DNA of 64,000 nt from COMBO-56-21 sp038852315 (GCA_038852315.1 JAWCKF010000005.1:1-64000), one strand, 5' to 3'; shown: positions 32,030-40,892, numbered from the stretch's first letter. Notes: generated by a model not told the origin, from the sequence alone. A program made the numbers and translations.

Positions 32030-32151
32030 GGGGGGTCTATCACAGGCTGCGTCGTTAGCGTTCTGTGTGATCTGGCCTAGCGCCCTCAGGAGGCCGTTCC
32101 TTCAAGGTAAGCGACCGAGCCTACGTCGATTTGGATGGGCGGACTTCGGTG

Positions 32152-32574
32152 TTACTTCTTGCCTTCCTTGAGTGACGTGAAGAAGTCGTGGTGGTCTTCT
32201 TCGTCCTCGAGTATTGATTCGAAGATGAACCTCGTCGTCGGGTCCTTCTCGGCATCCGCGAGATCCTCTATCTTCTTGTACATCTCCATAGCCTCGACCT
32301 CGGCTTTGATGTCGTTGTCAATCATCTCCCAAAGAGACCCGCCGACGTTTATCGGCGCGGGCTTCGTCGTGGGCACGCCGCCCAGGTACCAGAGCCTCTC
32401 AGCTATCTTCTCCGCGTGCTTCATCTCCTGGACCGCTATCTCCTTCAGCTTCTCGCTAACCGCGAAGTGCTCTGGTCCGGCCCACTGCACATGTTGCCAC
32501 ATGTACTGGACCGATACCTGAATCTCCCTAGCTATCGCCTCATTCAGCATGTTCTTCAGTTTCTCAGACGCCAT
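32152..32574 (-). CDS. Ferritin-like/bacterioferritin-type protein
   Basis: A 140-residue four-helix protein. Iron ligands are visible in LNEAIAREIQVSVQYMWQH (E), EIAVQEMKHAEKIAERL (ExxH), IKAEVEAMEMYKKI and ILEDEEDHHDFF (ExxH-type). This fits bacterioferritin/DUF2383-like or ferritin-like diiron proteins that store iron or use peroxide. Start at 32574 follows GGAGAGA. A minus-strand TATA GGTTTAAACG lies at about 32664-32673, predicting a ~65-nt leader. The gene converges on the end of the sdh operon. Confidence 0.82.
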   Translation of the reverse strand: MASEKLKNMLNEAIAREIQVSVQYMWQHVQWAGPEHFAVSEKLKEIAVQEMKHAEKIAERLWYLGGVPTTKPAPINVGGSLWEMIDNDIKAEVEAMEMYKKIEDLADAEKDPTTRFIFESILEDEEDHHDFFTSLKEGKK

Positions 32575-32764
32575 TCTCTCTCCTCCATGTTCTGTGGCCG
32601 CGCAGATTGCTCGGCTGACAGCTGCGCGGTCCTATGTCGGCGCCCCGTACAGGCCATCTCAATCGTTTAAACCTTTTCGCGAACCCGTCAGAGAGCAGAG
32701 TTCGGGCTTGCGTTCCTTTGACGTAACCGTCATCATGTAGAATCGCTATTCTGGGTAGGGTTGT

Positions 32765-33145
32765 ATGGTCAGGGTCAGGTTTACCGTAGACAACACAGGT
32801 CACTTCGATGTCGAGCTAAGGACGCCCGCGTCACCTTCAGTGAAGGCGCTGCTCAGCGCCCTGCCATTCTCCACGCGAGCTCACAGGTGGGGGGAGGAGG
32901 TGTACTTCGAGGTGCCGTTCCATGTGGACCTCGAGTCCGACGCCCGTCAGGATTTCGACGTCGGAGAGGTTGGCTTCTGGCCAGATGGGGACGCCATAGC
33001 CATCTTCTTCGGTAGGACGCCTGCCAGCACTGACGACAGACCACGAGCGTACAGCCCGTGCAACCCCGTAGGCCGGGTAGTGGGTGACTTGAGCACTCTC
33101 TCGTCAGTCAGAGAGGGCTCGCCAGTGAGGGCGGCCCGTGCCTGA
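32765..33145 (+). CDS. Cyclophilin-like fold protein (TM1367 type)
   Basis: A 126-residue protein. The segment ALLSALPFSTRAHRWGEEVYFEVPF followed by DVGEVGFWPDGDAIAIFFGRTPAS is characteristic of the Cyclophil_like (PF04126) beta-barrel family. Despite the fold, the family is not known to be a prolyl isomerase; biochemical role is unknown. GGGTAGGG precedes ATG 32765. The tail (AYSPCNPVGRVVG) is conserved in family members. It ends 11 nt before the convergent SDR. Confidence 0.78.
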   Translation: MVRVRFTVDNTGHFDVELRTPASPSVKALLSALPFSTRAHRWGEEVYFEVPFHVDLESDARQDFDVGEVGFWPDGDAIAIFFGRTPASTDDRPRAYSPCNPVGRVVGDLSTLSSVREGSPVRAARA

Positions 33146-33156
33146 ATCTTGCACTC

Positions 33157-33939
33157 CTACTGGCATGTGTATCCGCCGTCTACAGAGAACGCCGTGCCCG
33201 TGATGAAGCTCGCATCGTCCGACGCGAGGAACAGCACGGCGCTGGCGACTTCGCGCGGTCTCCCGAGCCTGCCTATCGGATGGCACGCGCAGAGTTCCCT
33301 GCGGTATTCGTCGATGGGTTTCCTCCTGGATCTGGCCTCTTGATAGAACATGGGGGTTTCGATCTCCCCCGGGCAAACGCAGTTGACCCTGATGTTCTTC
33401 GTGGCATAGTCAAGCGCCATGCACTTCGTCATGAGAACGACGGCGCCTTTTGAGGCGTTGTACGCCACGGCGTTCCTGTCTCCCACGAGGCCGCTGCAGG
33501 ATGCGTTGTTGACTATGACGCCACCTTTTTGCCTGAGCATTATGGGGATGACATGCTTGCACATCAGGAAGACACTCTTCACATTGACCGCCATTATCCT
33601 GTCCCATTCCTTCTCGGACACGTCCTCGACTGTGCCCTCCACGAGGATGCCCGCGTTGTTGAACAGGACATCGATGCCTCCCATGCGTGACACTGTCGTC
33701 CTCACCATCCTCCTGACATCGGTACCCTTGGACACATCACCGATCAGAAGCAGCGGGTCGAACCCTCTGCCGCGCATTTCGGCAACGGCAGCCTCGCCGT
33801 TCCTCCGCGAGATGTCAAACAGAGCCACGCGAGCCCCTTCCTCCAAGAACGCCTCTACCGTGGCCTTTCCTATCCCTGATGCCCCTCCTGTGACGACTAC
33901 TCTCTTTCCCTCGAATCTTCTCATAGGCAAGCGTACCAC
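33157..33939 (-). CDS. Short-chain dehydrogenase/reductase
   Basis: A 260-residue classical SDR. TGGASGIGKATVEAF (TGxxxGxG), NNAGILVEG, catalytic Ser in VNNASCSGL, YNASK, and SVDGGYTC at the end. Close in design to the SDR at 25.7 kb (shared EKEWDRIM/ITxNVK blocks and similar lengths), suggesting paralogues. A minus-strand TATA (TTATATCG, 33964-33971) places transcription near 33941, so the GTG at 33939 could be leaderless; ATG 33924 is the alternative. Substrate unknown. Two Cys residues sit near the C-terminus (ELCACH). Confidence 0.87.
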   Translation of the reverse strand: MVRLPMRRFEGKRVVVTGGASGIGKATVEAFLEEGARVALFDISRRNGEAAVAEMRGRGFDPLLLIGDVSKGTDVRRMVRTTVSRMGGIDVLFNNAGILVEGTVEDVSEKEWDRIMAVNVKSVFLMCKHVIPIMLRQKGGVIVNNASCSGLVGDRNAVAYNASKGAVVLMTKCMALDYATKNIRVNCVCPGEIETPMFYQEARSRRKPIDEYRRELCACHPIGRLGRPREVASAVLFLASDDASFITGTAFSVDGGYTCQ

Positions 33940-34048
33940 AAGAACGCCGTATCGATGAGATACGATATAACCTTGCGTCGGCTCACCGGGGGCTCATCCA
34001 GCAAGTAGAAATAAGTGCGATGAGTTCGGCGTAGCGAGGCTGAATCAA

Positions 34049-34627
34049 TTGGCCCTGAGAGTCCTAGGTCTGTTGGGCAGCCCTTGCACGGACGGCAACA
34101 CGGCCGCGCTCCTCGATGCCGTGCTCGAAGGAGCCAGGGCGGCAGGGGCAGAGACTGAGAGGATAGACTTGGCCAGGCTCAACATCCACCCTTGCTACGA
34201 GTGCAGGGGCTGCGACTCAGAGGGTGCATGCGTCAGGGCGACGGACGACATGCCCGTGATATACTCGAGGGTGCGGTTGGTGGATGCCATAGTGCTCGCA
34301 TCGCCCATCTTCTTCATGGGCGTGACAGCCCAGACCAAGGCTATGATCGATAGGTGTCAGTGCTTCTGGGTCGAGAGGTTCGTTCTGAAGAGACGCCACT
34401 ACGAAGGCAGGAGGAGGCCAAAGGGTCTGTTCGTCTCGTGCGCCGGGGGCTCGAAGATGAGCATGTTCGACCCCGCCATCCACGTCGTCAGGGCATTCTT
34501 CTCTGCGCTCGATTTTGAATACGCTGGCGAGATTCTGCTGCCCGGCACCGACGCCCCTGACATAGGTTTGCGTCGCTCAGCAGCAATCGAAGCTGCGCGG
34601 GCGGCCGGCTCGAGGGTATGTCAGTGA
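34049..34627 (+). CDS. NADPH-dependent FMN reductase-like flavoprotein
   Basis: A 192-residue flavodoxin-fold protein. The FMN phosphate loop LLGSPCTDGNTAALLDAV is at the N-terminus; CYECRGCDSEGAC forms a Cys-rich loop common in archaeal iron-sulphur flavoproteins, which carry a Fe-S cluster via such Cys. ASPIFFMGVTAQTKAMIDRC binds FMN. Such proteins transfer electrons from ferredoxin or NADPH. The start is TTG 34049, ~30 nt past a TATA-like AGAAATAAG. No neighbour reveals the partner. Confidence 0.82.
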   Translation: MALRVLGLLGSPCTDGNTAALLDAVLEGARAAGAETERIDLARLNIHPCYECRGCDSEGACVRATDDMPVIYSRVRLVDAIVLASPIFFMGVTAQTKAMIDRCQCFWVERFVLKRRHYEGRRRPKGLFVSCAGGSKMSMFDPAIHVVRAFFSALDFEYAGEILLPGTDAPDIGLRRSAAIEAARAAGSRVCQ

Positions 34628-34632
34628 GCGGC

Positions 34633-35805
34633 TCAGAGCATCTCTCCCTTTCGCATTACCTTTGCGACGCTTCCGTCTCGTCGCTCCGCGTCGATGTTGA
34701 CACCAGGAGCGGTCACGAAGTCCCAGTGAATCGCTGACGCGGAGGTACCTCCGTATGACTTGTTCATCCCGAAGGCGATGTGGGCTGTCCCGCAGATCTT
34801 CTCGTCGGTCAGTATGTATCCTATCGCCCTGTCGATTCTTGGGTTGAACCCTATCCCAAGCTCCGCTATGTTGGTGGTCCTCACTGGCTTGTACCTCCTG
34901 GAGTCGATCCTCTGGGCAGCCTTGAACGACTTCACAATCAAGTCCGCGTTTATCCGAGCGGATATGCTTTGGAGGTCGAGCTTCCCGTCCCTGAATGTGA
35001 ACCTTACGTCCCTCACCAGCTTCTCGGTCGTCTGGTCTCTCGTGACAGGGCAGTAGAAGGTGCCTTCACCCACAGTCTCGTGCGTCGCATAGAAAAGCTC
35101 TCCGGCGGGAAGGTTCGCCCCTCTGTCGTTCGCCTCGATGTCATCGTCGCTGATGAACCCGTCATCGATGTTCGCTCTGCGTCCATCTATTCTAACGCGG
35201 AAGTCAGTGCCTTTGTCGTCCCAAATGTGCACCCAGGAAGCATCGGCGAACTTTCCCTGAAGCCTCCTGCCGGTCCGCATGAGCTGCGCAGGAGGCACGG
35301 AGATGCCACCTAGGACTAGTCGCCGAAGATCAGAGAACGACACGCCATATGCCTTCGCGGCCGCCTCCGTCGGCCAGCCAACATACGCCCATTTCTTCCC
35401 CTCGGTAGGCTTGTGTATGATGTCGACGATCGGCATCACTGATTTCTGTCTGGCGTGTATCTTGTTCCGGGGAAGCGAGGCCATGAGCCCCGGATTGTCG
35501 AACTCTTCGAGGACGATGATGGCGTCAGCAGACCTCACTGCCCCCTCAAGATGTCTCGGCGTTATCGAAAGCACTGATGGCGAAGCTGTGCGAAAGACCT
35601 CCTTCATGTACCTGTCTGAAGAGACTGTGATGAGGGGAACAGCCCCCTGCCTGTAGCACTCTACCGCGATCTTCTCCAGCATCCTCATCGAGTGCGCGCC
35701 ACCCTTAACGATGACTGCTTCGCCCCTCGAAACGTTCAGTGAATTGACAACGTTCCTCGCACACGCATCCATCGTCTTCTCGCCCACAGAGACCATTGTG
35801 ACCAA
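34633..35805 (-). CDS. Aminopeptidase, M29 family
   Basis: A 390-residue metallopeptidase of the thermophilic aminopeptidase family (leucyl aminopeptidase PepS/AmpS/T). Characteristic parts are LPAGELFYATHETVGEGTFYC (metal-binding Glu) and LGIGFNPRIDRAIGYILTDEKICGTAHIAFGMNKSYGG (metal ligands Glu/Asp/His), together with SAIHWDFV near the C-terminus. It trims peptides, matching a peptide-based metabolism. The start is TTG 35805 or ATG 35796; a minus-strand TATA at about 35838 fits either. It converges on the flavoprotein gene, 5 nt apart. Confidence 0.87.
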   Translation of the reverse strand: MVTMVSVGEKTMDACARNVVNSLNVSRGEAVIVKGGAHSMRMLEKIAVECYRQGAVPLITVSSDRYMKEVFRTASPSVLSITPRHLEGAVRSADAIIVLEEFDNPGLMASLPRNKIHARQKSVMPIVDIIHKPTEGKKWAYVGWPTEAAAKAYGVSFSDLRRLVLGGISVPPAQLMRTGRRLQGKFADASWVHIWDDKGTDFRVRIDGRRANIDDGFISDDDIEANDRGANLPAGELFYATHETVGEGTFYCPVTRDQTTEKLVRDVRFTFRDGKLDLQSISARINADLIVKSFKAAQRIDSRRYKPVRTTNIAELGIGFNPRIDRAIGYILTDEKICGTAHIAFGMNKSYGGTSASAIHWDFVTAPGVNIDAERRDGSVAKVMRKGEML

Positions 35806-35875
35806 CCGCTGTGGCGGGCGCAGATTGTCTCGCTACTAATACATGCCGGACCTGCTCGGGAAGGATGTGCCATCA

Positions 35876-36307
35876 TCAGAGCCGCTTGACGACGATGGCG
35901 GGCCTACAGGTGCGCATGTACTGGGGGCATGCGAGGCACCCCTTCAGGTTGGGCCTGCCGGATTCAGGTGGGTCGGTCCTGACGAATCCCAGCTTCTCGA
36001 AGAATCCAGGTGCTCTGGCAAGCGCCCAAAGCTCTGACGCCCCTCTCCTCCTGACGTCTTCCTCTATAGCCTCTAGGAGGCGTCTGCCGAGCCCCTTGCC
36101 ACGCAACTCCTCGGAGATAGCAAGACACTCCACCGTGAGCACGCCCCCGCTGTCTTTGAGTCCCACGCAACCCACGAGCCTGGGGCCATCATATATGCCA
36201 TATGCGGAAATGAAGCCAGAGTACTCGCCATCTTCGAGGCCCGATGCCAGCGCTAACGAACGCATCGACTGGTAATCGGATGTGGGTCGGAGCTCCAGTT
36301 CTGTCAT
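35876..36307 (-). CDS. GNAT N-acetyltransferase with C-terminal Cys motif
   Basis: A 143-residue GNAT. The acetyl-CoA loop is LAISEELRGKGLGRRLLEAIE, with GIYDGPRLVGCVGLKD before it and LARAPGFFEKLGFVR after. The end CLACPQYMRTCRPAI has three Cys in CxxC...C form, seen in some archaeal ArgA-like acetyltransferases and possibly a metal site. It might acetylate amino acids, but the substrate is unproven. The ATG at 36307 (MTELELRP) is favoured over the upstream Met. It is divergent from moaA. Confidence 0.78.
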   Translation of the reverse strand: MTELELRPTSDYQSMRSLALASGLEDGEYSGFISAYGIYDGPRLVGCVGLKDSGGVLTVECLAISEELRGKGLGRRLLEAIEEDVRRRGASELWALARAPGFFEKLGFVRTDPPESGRPNLKGCLACPQYMRTCRPAIVVKRL

Positions 36308-36383
36308 GACAGCTGACGTGAGAAAGAATGATGCCATACGGCCTTATCTCTTTCTGGCGACCACGGTAGGCGGAGGAACAGAG

Positions 36384-36392
36384 CTTATAAAT
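36384..36392 (+). promoter_or_regulatory. TATA box of the molybdopterin operon
   Basis: CTTATAAAT lies 26-34 nt before moaA ATG 36418, so the operon is probably leaderless. It supports this ATG over the in-frame codon at 36391, which would lie within the TATA box. Confidence 0.6.
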
Positions 36393-36417
36393 GGGGAGGC
36401 GATATGCATCTTCGAGC

Positions 36418-37359
36418 ATGTCGGCCGACAACGCCCCCCTCATCGACCCCTACGGAAGGCACGTAGGCAGCCTGAGGGTCTCGGTCACACAGAGGTGCGA
36501 CCTATCCTGTGGTCATTGTCACAAGGAGGGTCAGACGCCTTCGCGAGAGGAGATGTCACCAGAGGAGATCGCGCGTATCGTGCGCGTAGGTGCATCCTTG
36601 GGCATTCGCAAAGTCAAGCTGACTGGGGGAGAGCCTTTGATCAGGGAGGACATCAACGAGGTGGTGCGCCTGATATCCCCATTCCTGAGAGAAGTCTCCA
36701 TGACCACTAACGGGACGCGTCTTCCGGAACTCGCGCGCCCTCTCAAAGTGGCGGGTCTCAAGAGAGTCAATGTCAGCCTTCACACGCTCAGCCCTACGCG
36801 ATACGCTTCGATTTGCGGACGCGACTCGCTTCAGCGCGTCCTCGCAGGGATACACGCCGCGCGGGAGGCTGGCCTGGAGCCGGTCAAAGTCAACATGGTC
36901 GTCATGAGATCCATCAATGAGGGGGAGGTGGACGCCATGATAGACTTCTGCGCCCGCTCGGGCGCGATACTTCAGCTCATCGAGTATGAGACGGACAGGG
37001 AGGGAGCGAGGTGTCCGTCGTTTGCAAAGCGGTTCTTTCCACTTTCTGCCATCGAAGACCGTCTGAGGAGTATGGCTGCCAGCGTTGAGGTCAACGAGCT
37101 TCACAGGCGGAGAAGGTACCGCATCCAAGACAACGGAACGACTGCCGAGGTAGAGGTCGTGAGGCCCATGCACAACTCCGAGTTCTGTGCGAACTGCACC
37201 AGGCTGAGGCTCTCGAGCGATGGGCTGCTCAAGCCATGTCTGATGGAGAGCGCTGGCGATGTCGACCTCCTCACCCCCCTACGGATGGGGGCATCTGACG
37301 AAGACCTGAAGGCCTTGTTCCGCAAAGCCGTGTCAAATCGCCGGCCGTACTGGGGCTGA
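36418..37359 (+). CDS. moaA: GTP 3',8-cyclase (molybdopterin step 1)
   Basis: A radical SAM enzyme of ~313 residues that converts GTP to 3',8-cyclo-dihydro-GTP. The SAM cluster motif is CDLSCGHCHKEG (CxxxCxxC), followed by KLTGGEPLIRED. The second C-terminal [4Fe-4S] cluster motif is CANCTRLRLSSDGLLKPCL, unique to MoaA. The final GG tail is absent: the protein ends at RPYWG. First gene in the moaA-moaE-moaC-moaB-moeA operon; 4 nt separate it from moaE. Confidence 0.95.
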   Translation: MSADNAPLIDPYGRHVGSLRVSVTQRCDLSCGHCHKEGQTPSREEMSPEEIARIVRVGASLGIRKVKLTGGEPLIREDINEVVRLISPFLREVSMTTNGTRLPELARPLKVAGLKRVNVSLHTLSPTRYASICGRDSLQRVLAGIHAAREAGLEPVKVNMVVMRSINEGEVDAMIDFCARSGAILQLIEYETDREGARCPSFAKRFFPLSAIEDRLRSMAASVEVNELHRRRRYRIQDNGTTAEVEVVRPMHNSEFCANCTRLRLSSDGLLKPCLMESAGDVDLLTPLRMGASDEDLKALFRKAVSNRRPYWG

Positions 37360-37363
37360 CAAG

Positions 37364-37783
37364 ATGAGCATCACCGTCAACATCACGAGAAGAAGACTGT
37401 CTTTAGACCGCGTCATCAGGGCTGTAAGGTCACCTGATGTCGGAGGGATTGCCGTCTTCGTCGGCACCGTTCGCAGCAGGTCCGGGTCGCGTAGGATCAC
37501 TGCGCTCTTGCTCGAGGCCGCCGAGGACCTCGCCAGGTCAGATATCGAAAGGATCGCTAAAGCCGCAAAGAGAAGATTCAATGTAGCGCACGTGGCGGTC
37601 TCGCACAGAGTGGGGAGCTTGGGCATCGGTGACGCAATCGTCATCATTGCGGTGGGCGCTCCGCACCGAAAGGACGCCTTTGCGGCCTGCAGATTCGTCA
37701 TCGACGAGCTGAAGAAGTCCACGCCTATCTGGAAGAAAGAGCTGGGGCCTGGTTGGGAGCGCTGGGTCAAAGGGGAGCAGTGA
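37364..37783 (+). CDS. moaE: Molybdopterin synthase large subunit
   Basis: A 139-residue MoaE that inserts sulphur into precursor Z together with MoaD. Family features: VGGIAVFVGTVRS near the start, VAVSHRVGSLGIGDAIVIIAVGAPHRKDAFAAC and the C-terminal ELKKSTPIWKKE with the catalytic Lys region. No ubiquitin-like MoaD is encoded in this operon, so the partner must lie elsewhere. The stop lies within the Shine-Dalgarno region of moaC. Confidence 0.93.
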   Translation: MSITVNITRRRLSLDRVIRAVRSPDVGGIAVFVGTVRSRSGSRRITALLLEAAEDLARSDIERIAKAAKRRFNVAHVAVSHRVGSLGIGDAIVIIAVGAPHRKDAFAACRFVIDELKKSTPIWKKELGPGWERWVKGEQ

Positions 37784-37791
37784 TCCGAGAA

Positions 37792-38232
37792 ATGGTGAGG
37801 ATGGTGGATGTTGGTGACAAGGCCGTCACAAGGCGAGAAGCAGTCGCGGAGGGGTTTCTTCGTCTGAGGCCCGCGACAGCTCAAGCCGTCGCCTCGGGCA
37901 GCACGAAGAAGGGAGATGTGGTGGCCGCCTCAAAGCTGGCTGGCATCCATGCAGCCAAATCGACAGCCGATCTGCTACCTCTGTGTCACCAGGTGCCGCT
38001 CACATCAATCGATGTAGACATCGAAGTCCGTGCTGACGGACTCAGGGCCGTCTGCTCGGTCACCGCCAACTACAAGACGGGTGTTGAGATGGAGGCGCTC
38101 GTCGGCGTCACCGCTGCTCTCCTGAACGCGTGGGACATGGTGAAGTACCTGGAAAAGGACGCGAAGGGTCAGTACCCCCAGACGGCTATCGAGGGCGTGC
38201 GGGTGGTCAGGAAATCCAAGAGGGCGAGATGA
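37792..38232 (+). CDS. moaC: Cyclic pyranopterin monophosphate synthase
   Basis: A 146-residue MoaC, which completes precursor Z formation after MoaA. MVDVGDKAVTRREAVAEG at the start, KKGDVVAASKLAGIHAAKSTADLLPLCHQVPL (active-site Lys, His) and TGVEMEALVGVTAALLNAWDMVK are all standard. ATG 37792 follows GTGATCC, which itself spans the moaE stop, showing tight coupling. moaB starts immediately after its stop. Confidence 0.95.
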   Translation: MVRMVDVGDKAVTRREAVAEGFLRLRPATAQAVASGSTKKGDVVAASKLAGIHAAKSTADLLPLCHQVPLTSIDVDIEVRADGLRAVCSVTANYKTGVEMEALVGVTAALLNAWDMVKYLEKDAKGQYPQTAIEGVRVVRKSKRAR

Positions 38233-38736
38233 ATGGGTGTCGAGGACCACAGGGATAAGGCGCCTAAGAGCGTCCACTTCTCAGTGATAACCGTCAGCGA
38301 TACCAGGACCGAGGTTGACGACATATCCGGAAAAATCATCACGGACCTAATGACGAAGGCGGGACACGTGCTTACGACGAGGGCGATCGTCAGGGACGAT
38401 GTATCCGATATCCAGAGGGCCTTGCGCGAGTCGCTCGAAGACGGAAACACGCAGGTCGTCATCCTGACAGGCGGGACGGGGGTGTCAAGGCGTGACCTGA
38501 CGCTCGAGGCAGTCTCACACTTCCAAGAGAAGTCCCTGCCGGGTTTCGGTGAGCTGTTCCGTGCGCTGAGCTTCAAGGAGATAGGCGCAGCCGCAATCAT
38601 GTCGCGGGCGACGGCCTTCGTCACGGAGGGCAAGGCGGTGTTCTGCCTTCCGGGCTCTGAGAGGGCTGTCAGGCTCGCCGTCGAGGAGCTGATCGCGCCA
38701 GAGGCGGGGCATATCGTGTGGGAGGCCAACAGATGA
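38233..38736 (+). CDS. moaB: Molybdopterin adenylyltransferase-like MoaB/Mog protein
   Basis: A 167-residue MoCF_BD protein. VITVSDTRTEVDDISGKII, TGGTGVSRRDLTLEAV (GGTG nucleotide loop) and ALSFKEIGAAAIMSRATAFV are the family blocks. In archaea MoaB adenylylates molybdopterin before metal insertion by MoeA. The gene starts at the base after the moaC stop and its TGA overlaps moeA ATG (ATGA). Confidence 0.92.
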   Translation: MGVEDHRDKAPKSVHFSVITVSDTRTEVDDISGKIITDLMTKAGHVLTTRAIVRDDVSDIQRALRESLEDGNTQVVILTGGTGVSRRDLTLEAVSHFQEKSLPGFGELFRALSFKEIGAAAIMSRATAFVTEGKAVFCLPGSERAVRLAVEELIAPEAGHIVWEANR

Positions 38737-39938
38737 GGCCCCTGAGAAAACTCATCCAGCTCGACGAGGCCCTCGCCCTGTGCCTCTCGCGTGTCAGACC
38801 AATCAGCAGGACAGAGGGCGTCCCTATCGAGGAGGCCGCAGGGAGAGTGTGTGCGCAGGACGTCGTGTCCAGTGTCAGCGTACCCCCATTCTCAAGGGCC
38901 GCCATGGATGGCTATGCCGTCCGTGCGGAGGACACATATGGTGCTGGTAGGCTCAACCCAGTGAGTTTGAGGGTCAGCGAGGTCGTGTACGCCGGCGTCC
39001 TTCCGAAGACTCGCGTGAGGAAGGGCGTGTGCGCCGAGATAGCAACGGGTGCGCCACTCCCGTGCGGCGCGGATGCGGTAGTGATGGTCGAGGACACGGA
39101 GAGGGAAGGCGCCCATGTCTTGGTCTATCAGGCTGTGCATCCGGGAGAGAACGTCTCGCCCGAGGGCGAGGACATCTCTCGGGGCACGAGGCTGATAGCT
39201 GAGGGAGAGGTCATCAATCCAAGCAAAGTGGGCGCCATCGCGGCTACTGGTGTGCGGAAGGCCACTGTGTACGCGAAGCCGCTCGTAGCTGTCGTGCCCA
39301 CGGGTAACGAGATAGCAGAGCCTGGTAGACGGCTCAGACCAGGCCAGATCTACGACATAAACTCATACACGCTCTCCTCGATAATAGTTAGCAACGGGGG
39401 CACGGCCCGTCGCTGTTCCATCGCGAGCGACACCGTCAGAAGCCTGGGGCGCGCCCTCGAAGAAAACCTTGACTGTGACATCGTTGTGTTCTCAGGAGGG
39501 AGTTCCGTGGGTGAGAGGGACGTCATGCTGGATGTTCTGGAGAAGAGAGGCGAGGTGCTGTTTCACGGTGTGGCCGTGAAACCGGGCAAGCCCACAATCT
39601 TCGGAACGGTGGAGGACACGCTCGTGTTCGGCATGCCGGGCTACCCGACGTCGTGCCTCTCGAATGCATACCTGTTCCTAGCGCCTGTCATAAGACGGAT
39701 GGCCCACCTGCCAGAGGCTAGAGACCGCACAGTCAAGGCCAAGATGTCGAAAAGGGTTGTCTCGACCACGGGGCGTGCGCAGTTCCTCCCGGTGAAGTTG
39801 GAGGGCGGGTCTGCGCAGCCCGTGTTCAAGGAGTCGGGTGCGATCACCAGCATGGCATTCGCTGACGGCTATGTCATGATTCCTTCGGATGTCGACCTCA
39901 TAGAGAAAGGTGAGGAGGTGACCGTGCACCTCTTCTGA
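38733..39938 (+). CDS. moeA: Molybdopterin molybdenumtransferase
   Basis: About 401 residues. Domain order is typical: substrate domain with PPFSRAAMDGYAVRA, then ATGAPLPCGADAVVMVED, the central VVPTGNEI, GQIYDINSYTL, and GGSSVGERDVM, ending in the MoeA C-terminal barrel with VKPGKPTIFG and GMPGYPTSC. It inserts molybdate or tungstate into adenylylated molybdopterin. The final gene of the operon, coupled to moaB by ATGA. Codon use and spacing are as in the rest of the operon. Confidence 0.95.
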   Translation: MRPLRKLIQLDEALALCLSRVRPISRTEGVPIEEAAGRVCAQDVVSSVSVPPFSRAAMDGYAVRAEDTYGAGRLNPVSLRVSEVVYAGVLPKTRVRKGVCAEIATGAPLPCGADAVVMVEDTEREGAHVLVYQAVHPGENVSPEGEDISRGTRLIAEGEVINPSKVGAIAATGVRKATVYAKPLVAVVPTGNEIAEPGRRLRPGQIYDINSYTLSSIIVSNGGTARRCSIASDTVRSLGRALEENLDCDIVVFSGGSSVGERDVMLDVLEKRGEVLFHGVAVKPGKPTIFGTVEDTLVFGMPGYPTSCLSNAYLFLAPVIRRMAHLPEARDRTVKAKMSKRVVSTTGRAQFLPVKLEGGSAQPVFKESGAITSMAFADGYVMIPSDVDLIEKGEEVTVHLF

Positions 39939-39992
39939 CAAATCTCCGAGGCATGCTGAAATAGGCGGTGGGTGTTTCGCGGGCTGGAGCAC

Positions 39993-40853
39993 ATGAAAGA
40001 ACTCGCTTTGAGGGCCATCTCGCGCGAGGACCTGCCTAAGGTCCTGGAAATCATAAACGCGGAGGGATGGAACTATACGATTGTCGAACTGGAGCGGATG
40101 CTTAGGCTCGATCCCGGTGGAAGCTTCTTGGCAGAGATGGACGGCCCGGTTGGGGTCGTGACCAGCGTCTCGTACAGTCGTACGGGCGTGATAGGCCATC
40201 TCGTGGTTTCAAGGCATGTCAGGGGAAGGAGGATAGGCCGGGCGCTGATGGAACGCGTGCTCGAGTACCTGGACAGCATGGGTGTCGAATCTACCTTGGT
40301 GTTCGCCACCGAGGAGGGCGTTCCCCTTTACAGGAAGCTCGGTTTTCGAGCGACAAGAGACGTCTTCTGTCTCAACGCGCACCTGCCCGCGCAGGTGCCT
40401 AGCGTGAGCACGAGCCATGTGCGCAGGTACGAAGACCGCGACCACGAGCAGGTGTTGACGATTGACGCCAGACTGTTCGGGGACGATAGGACGAAGCTCA
40501 TGAACCTCCTGCTCTCCGAGAACCCTGATCAGACATATGTCATCGAGGCAGGCGGAACAATCTCTGGCTATGTCATGGCCCGTGGCGGTCCCCTGGGCTA
40601 CGATCTCGGGCCATGGGTCTGCCTGACGGGAGATTCCAAAGATGCCGCCGCGCTGTTCACCAAAGCTGTCTCGGGTCTCGAGCGCGGCCTCCTCTTTCTG
40701 GGTGCATTCACAGAGAACCTTCACGCGATGGACATCGTTGGGCGTCTAGAGCCGTTCAGAAGCTGGCCCATCAAGCTCATGGTCAGAGGGGCGGAAAGGT
40801 ACCCAGGTAGCATCCGCGAGACCTACGGGGTTGTTGGGTTCGAGCTCGGCTGA
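39993..40853 (+). CDS. Two-domain GNAT acetyltransferase
   Basis: About 286 residues. The N-terminal GNAT domain has GHLVVSRHVRGRRIGRALMERVLEYL and VPLYRKLGFRATRDVFCLNAHLP. The second half (YEDRDHEQVLTIDARLFGDDRTK, then GYVMARGGPLGYDLGPWVC) resembles the C-terminal domain found with YitH/HolE-like acetyltransferases. Substrate not evident. Start ATG 39993 has GGAG before it; GTG 39972 is possible. Lies 54 nt past moeA, so it may be in the same transcript but is not a known Mo-cofactor gene. Confidence 0.78.
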   Translation: MKELALRAISREDLPKVLEIINAEGWNYTIVELERMLRLDPGGSFLAEMDGPVGVVTSVSYSRTGVIGHLVVSRHVRGRRIGRALMERVLEYLDSMGVESTLVFATEEGVPLYRKLGFRATRDVFCLNAHLPAQVPSVSTSHVRRYEDRDHEQVLTIDARLFGDDRTKLMNLLLSENPDQTYVIEAGGTISGYVMARGGPLGYDLGPWVCLTGDSKDAAALFTKAVSGLERGLLFLGAFTENLHAMDIVGRLEPFRSWPIKLMVRGAERYPGSIRETYGVVGFELG

Positions 40854-40859
40854 CCCCTA

Positions 40860-40892
40860 AGTAGTCAGGCCTCCTCAGTAGTCAGGCCTCTC
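40860..40892. repeat. Tandem 16-17 nt repeat at a gene end
   Basis: Two adjacent copies, 40860-40876 and 40877-40892, share AGTAGTCAGGCCTC; the first has one extra C. The minus-strand GNAT stop (TGA at 40875-40877) lies at the junction, so the second copy is the real 3' end and the first is a downstream duplicate of the same codons. This looks like a replication-slippage duplication. Confidence 0.75.
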
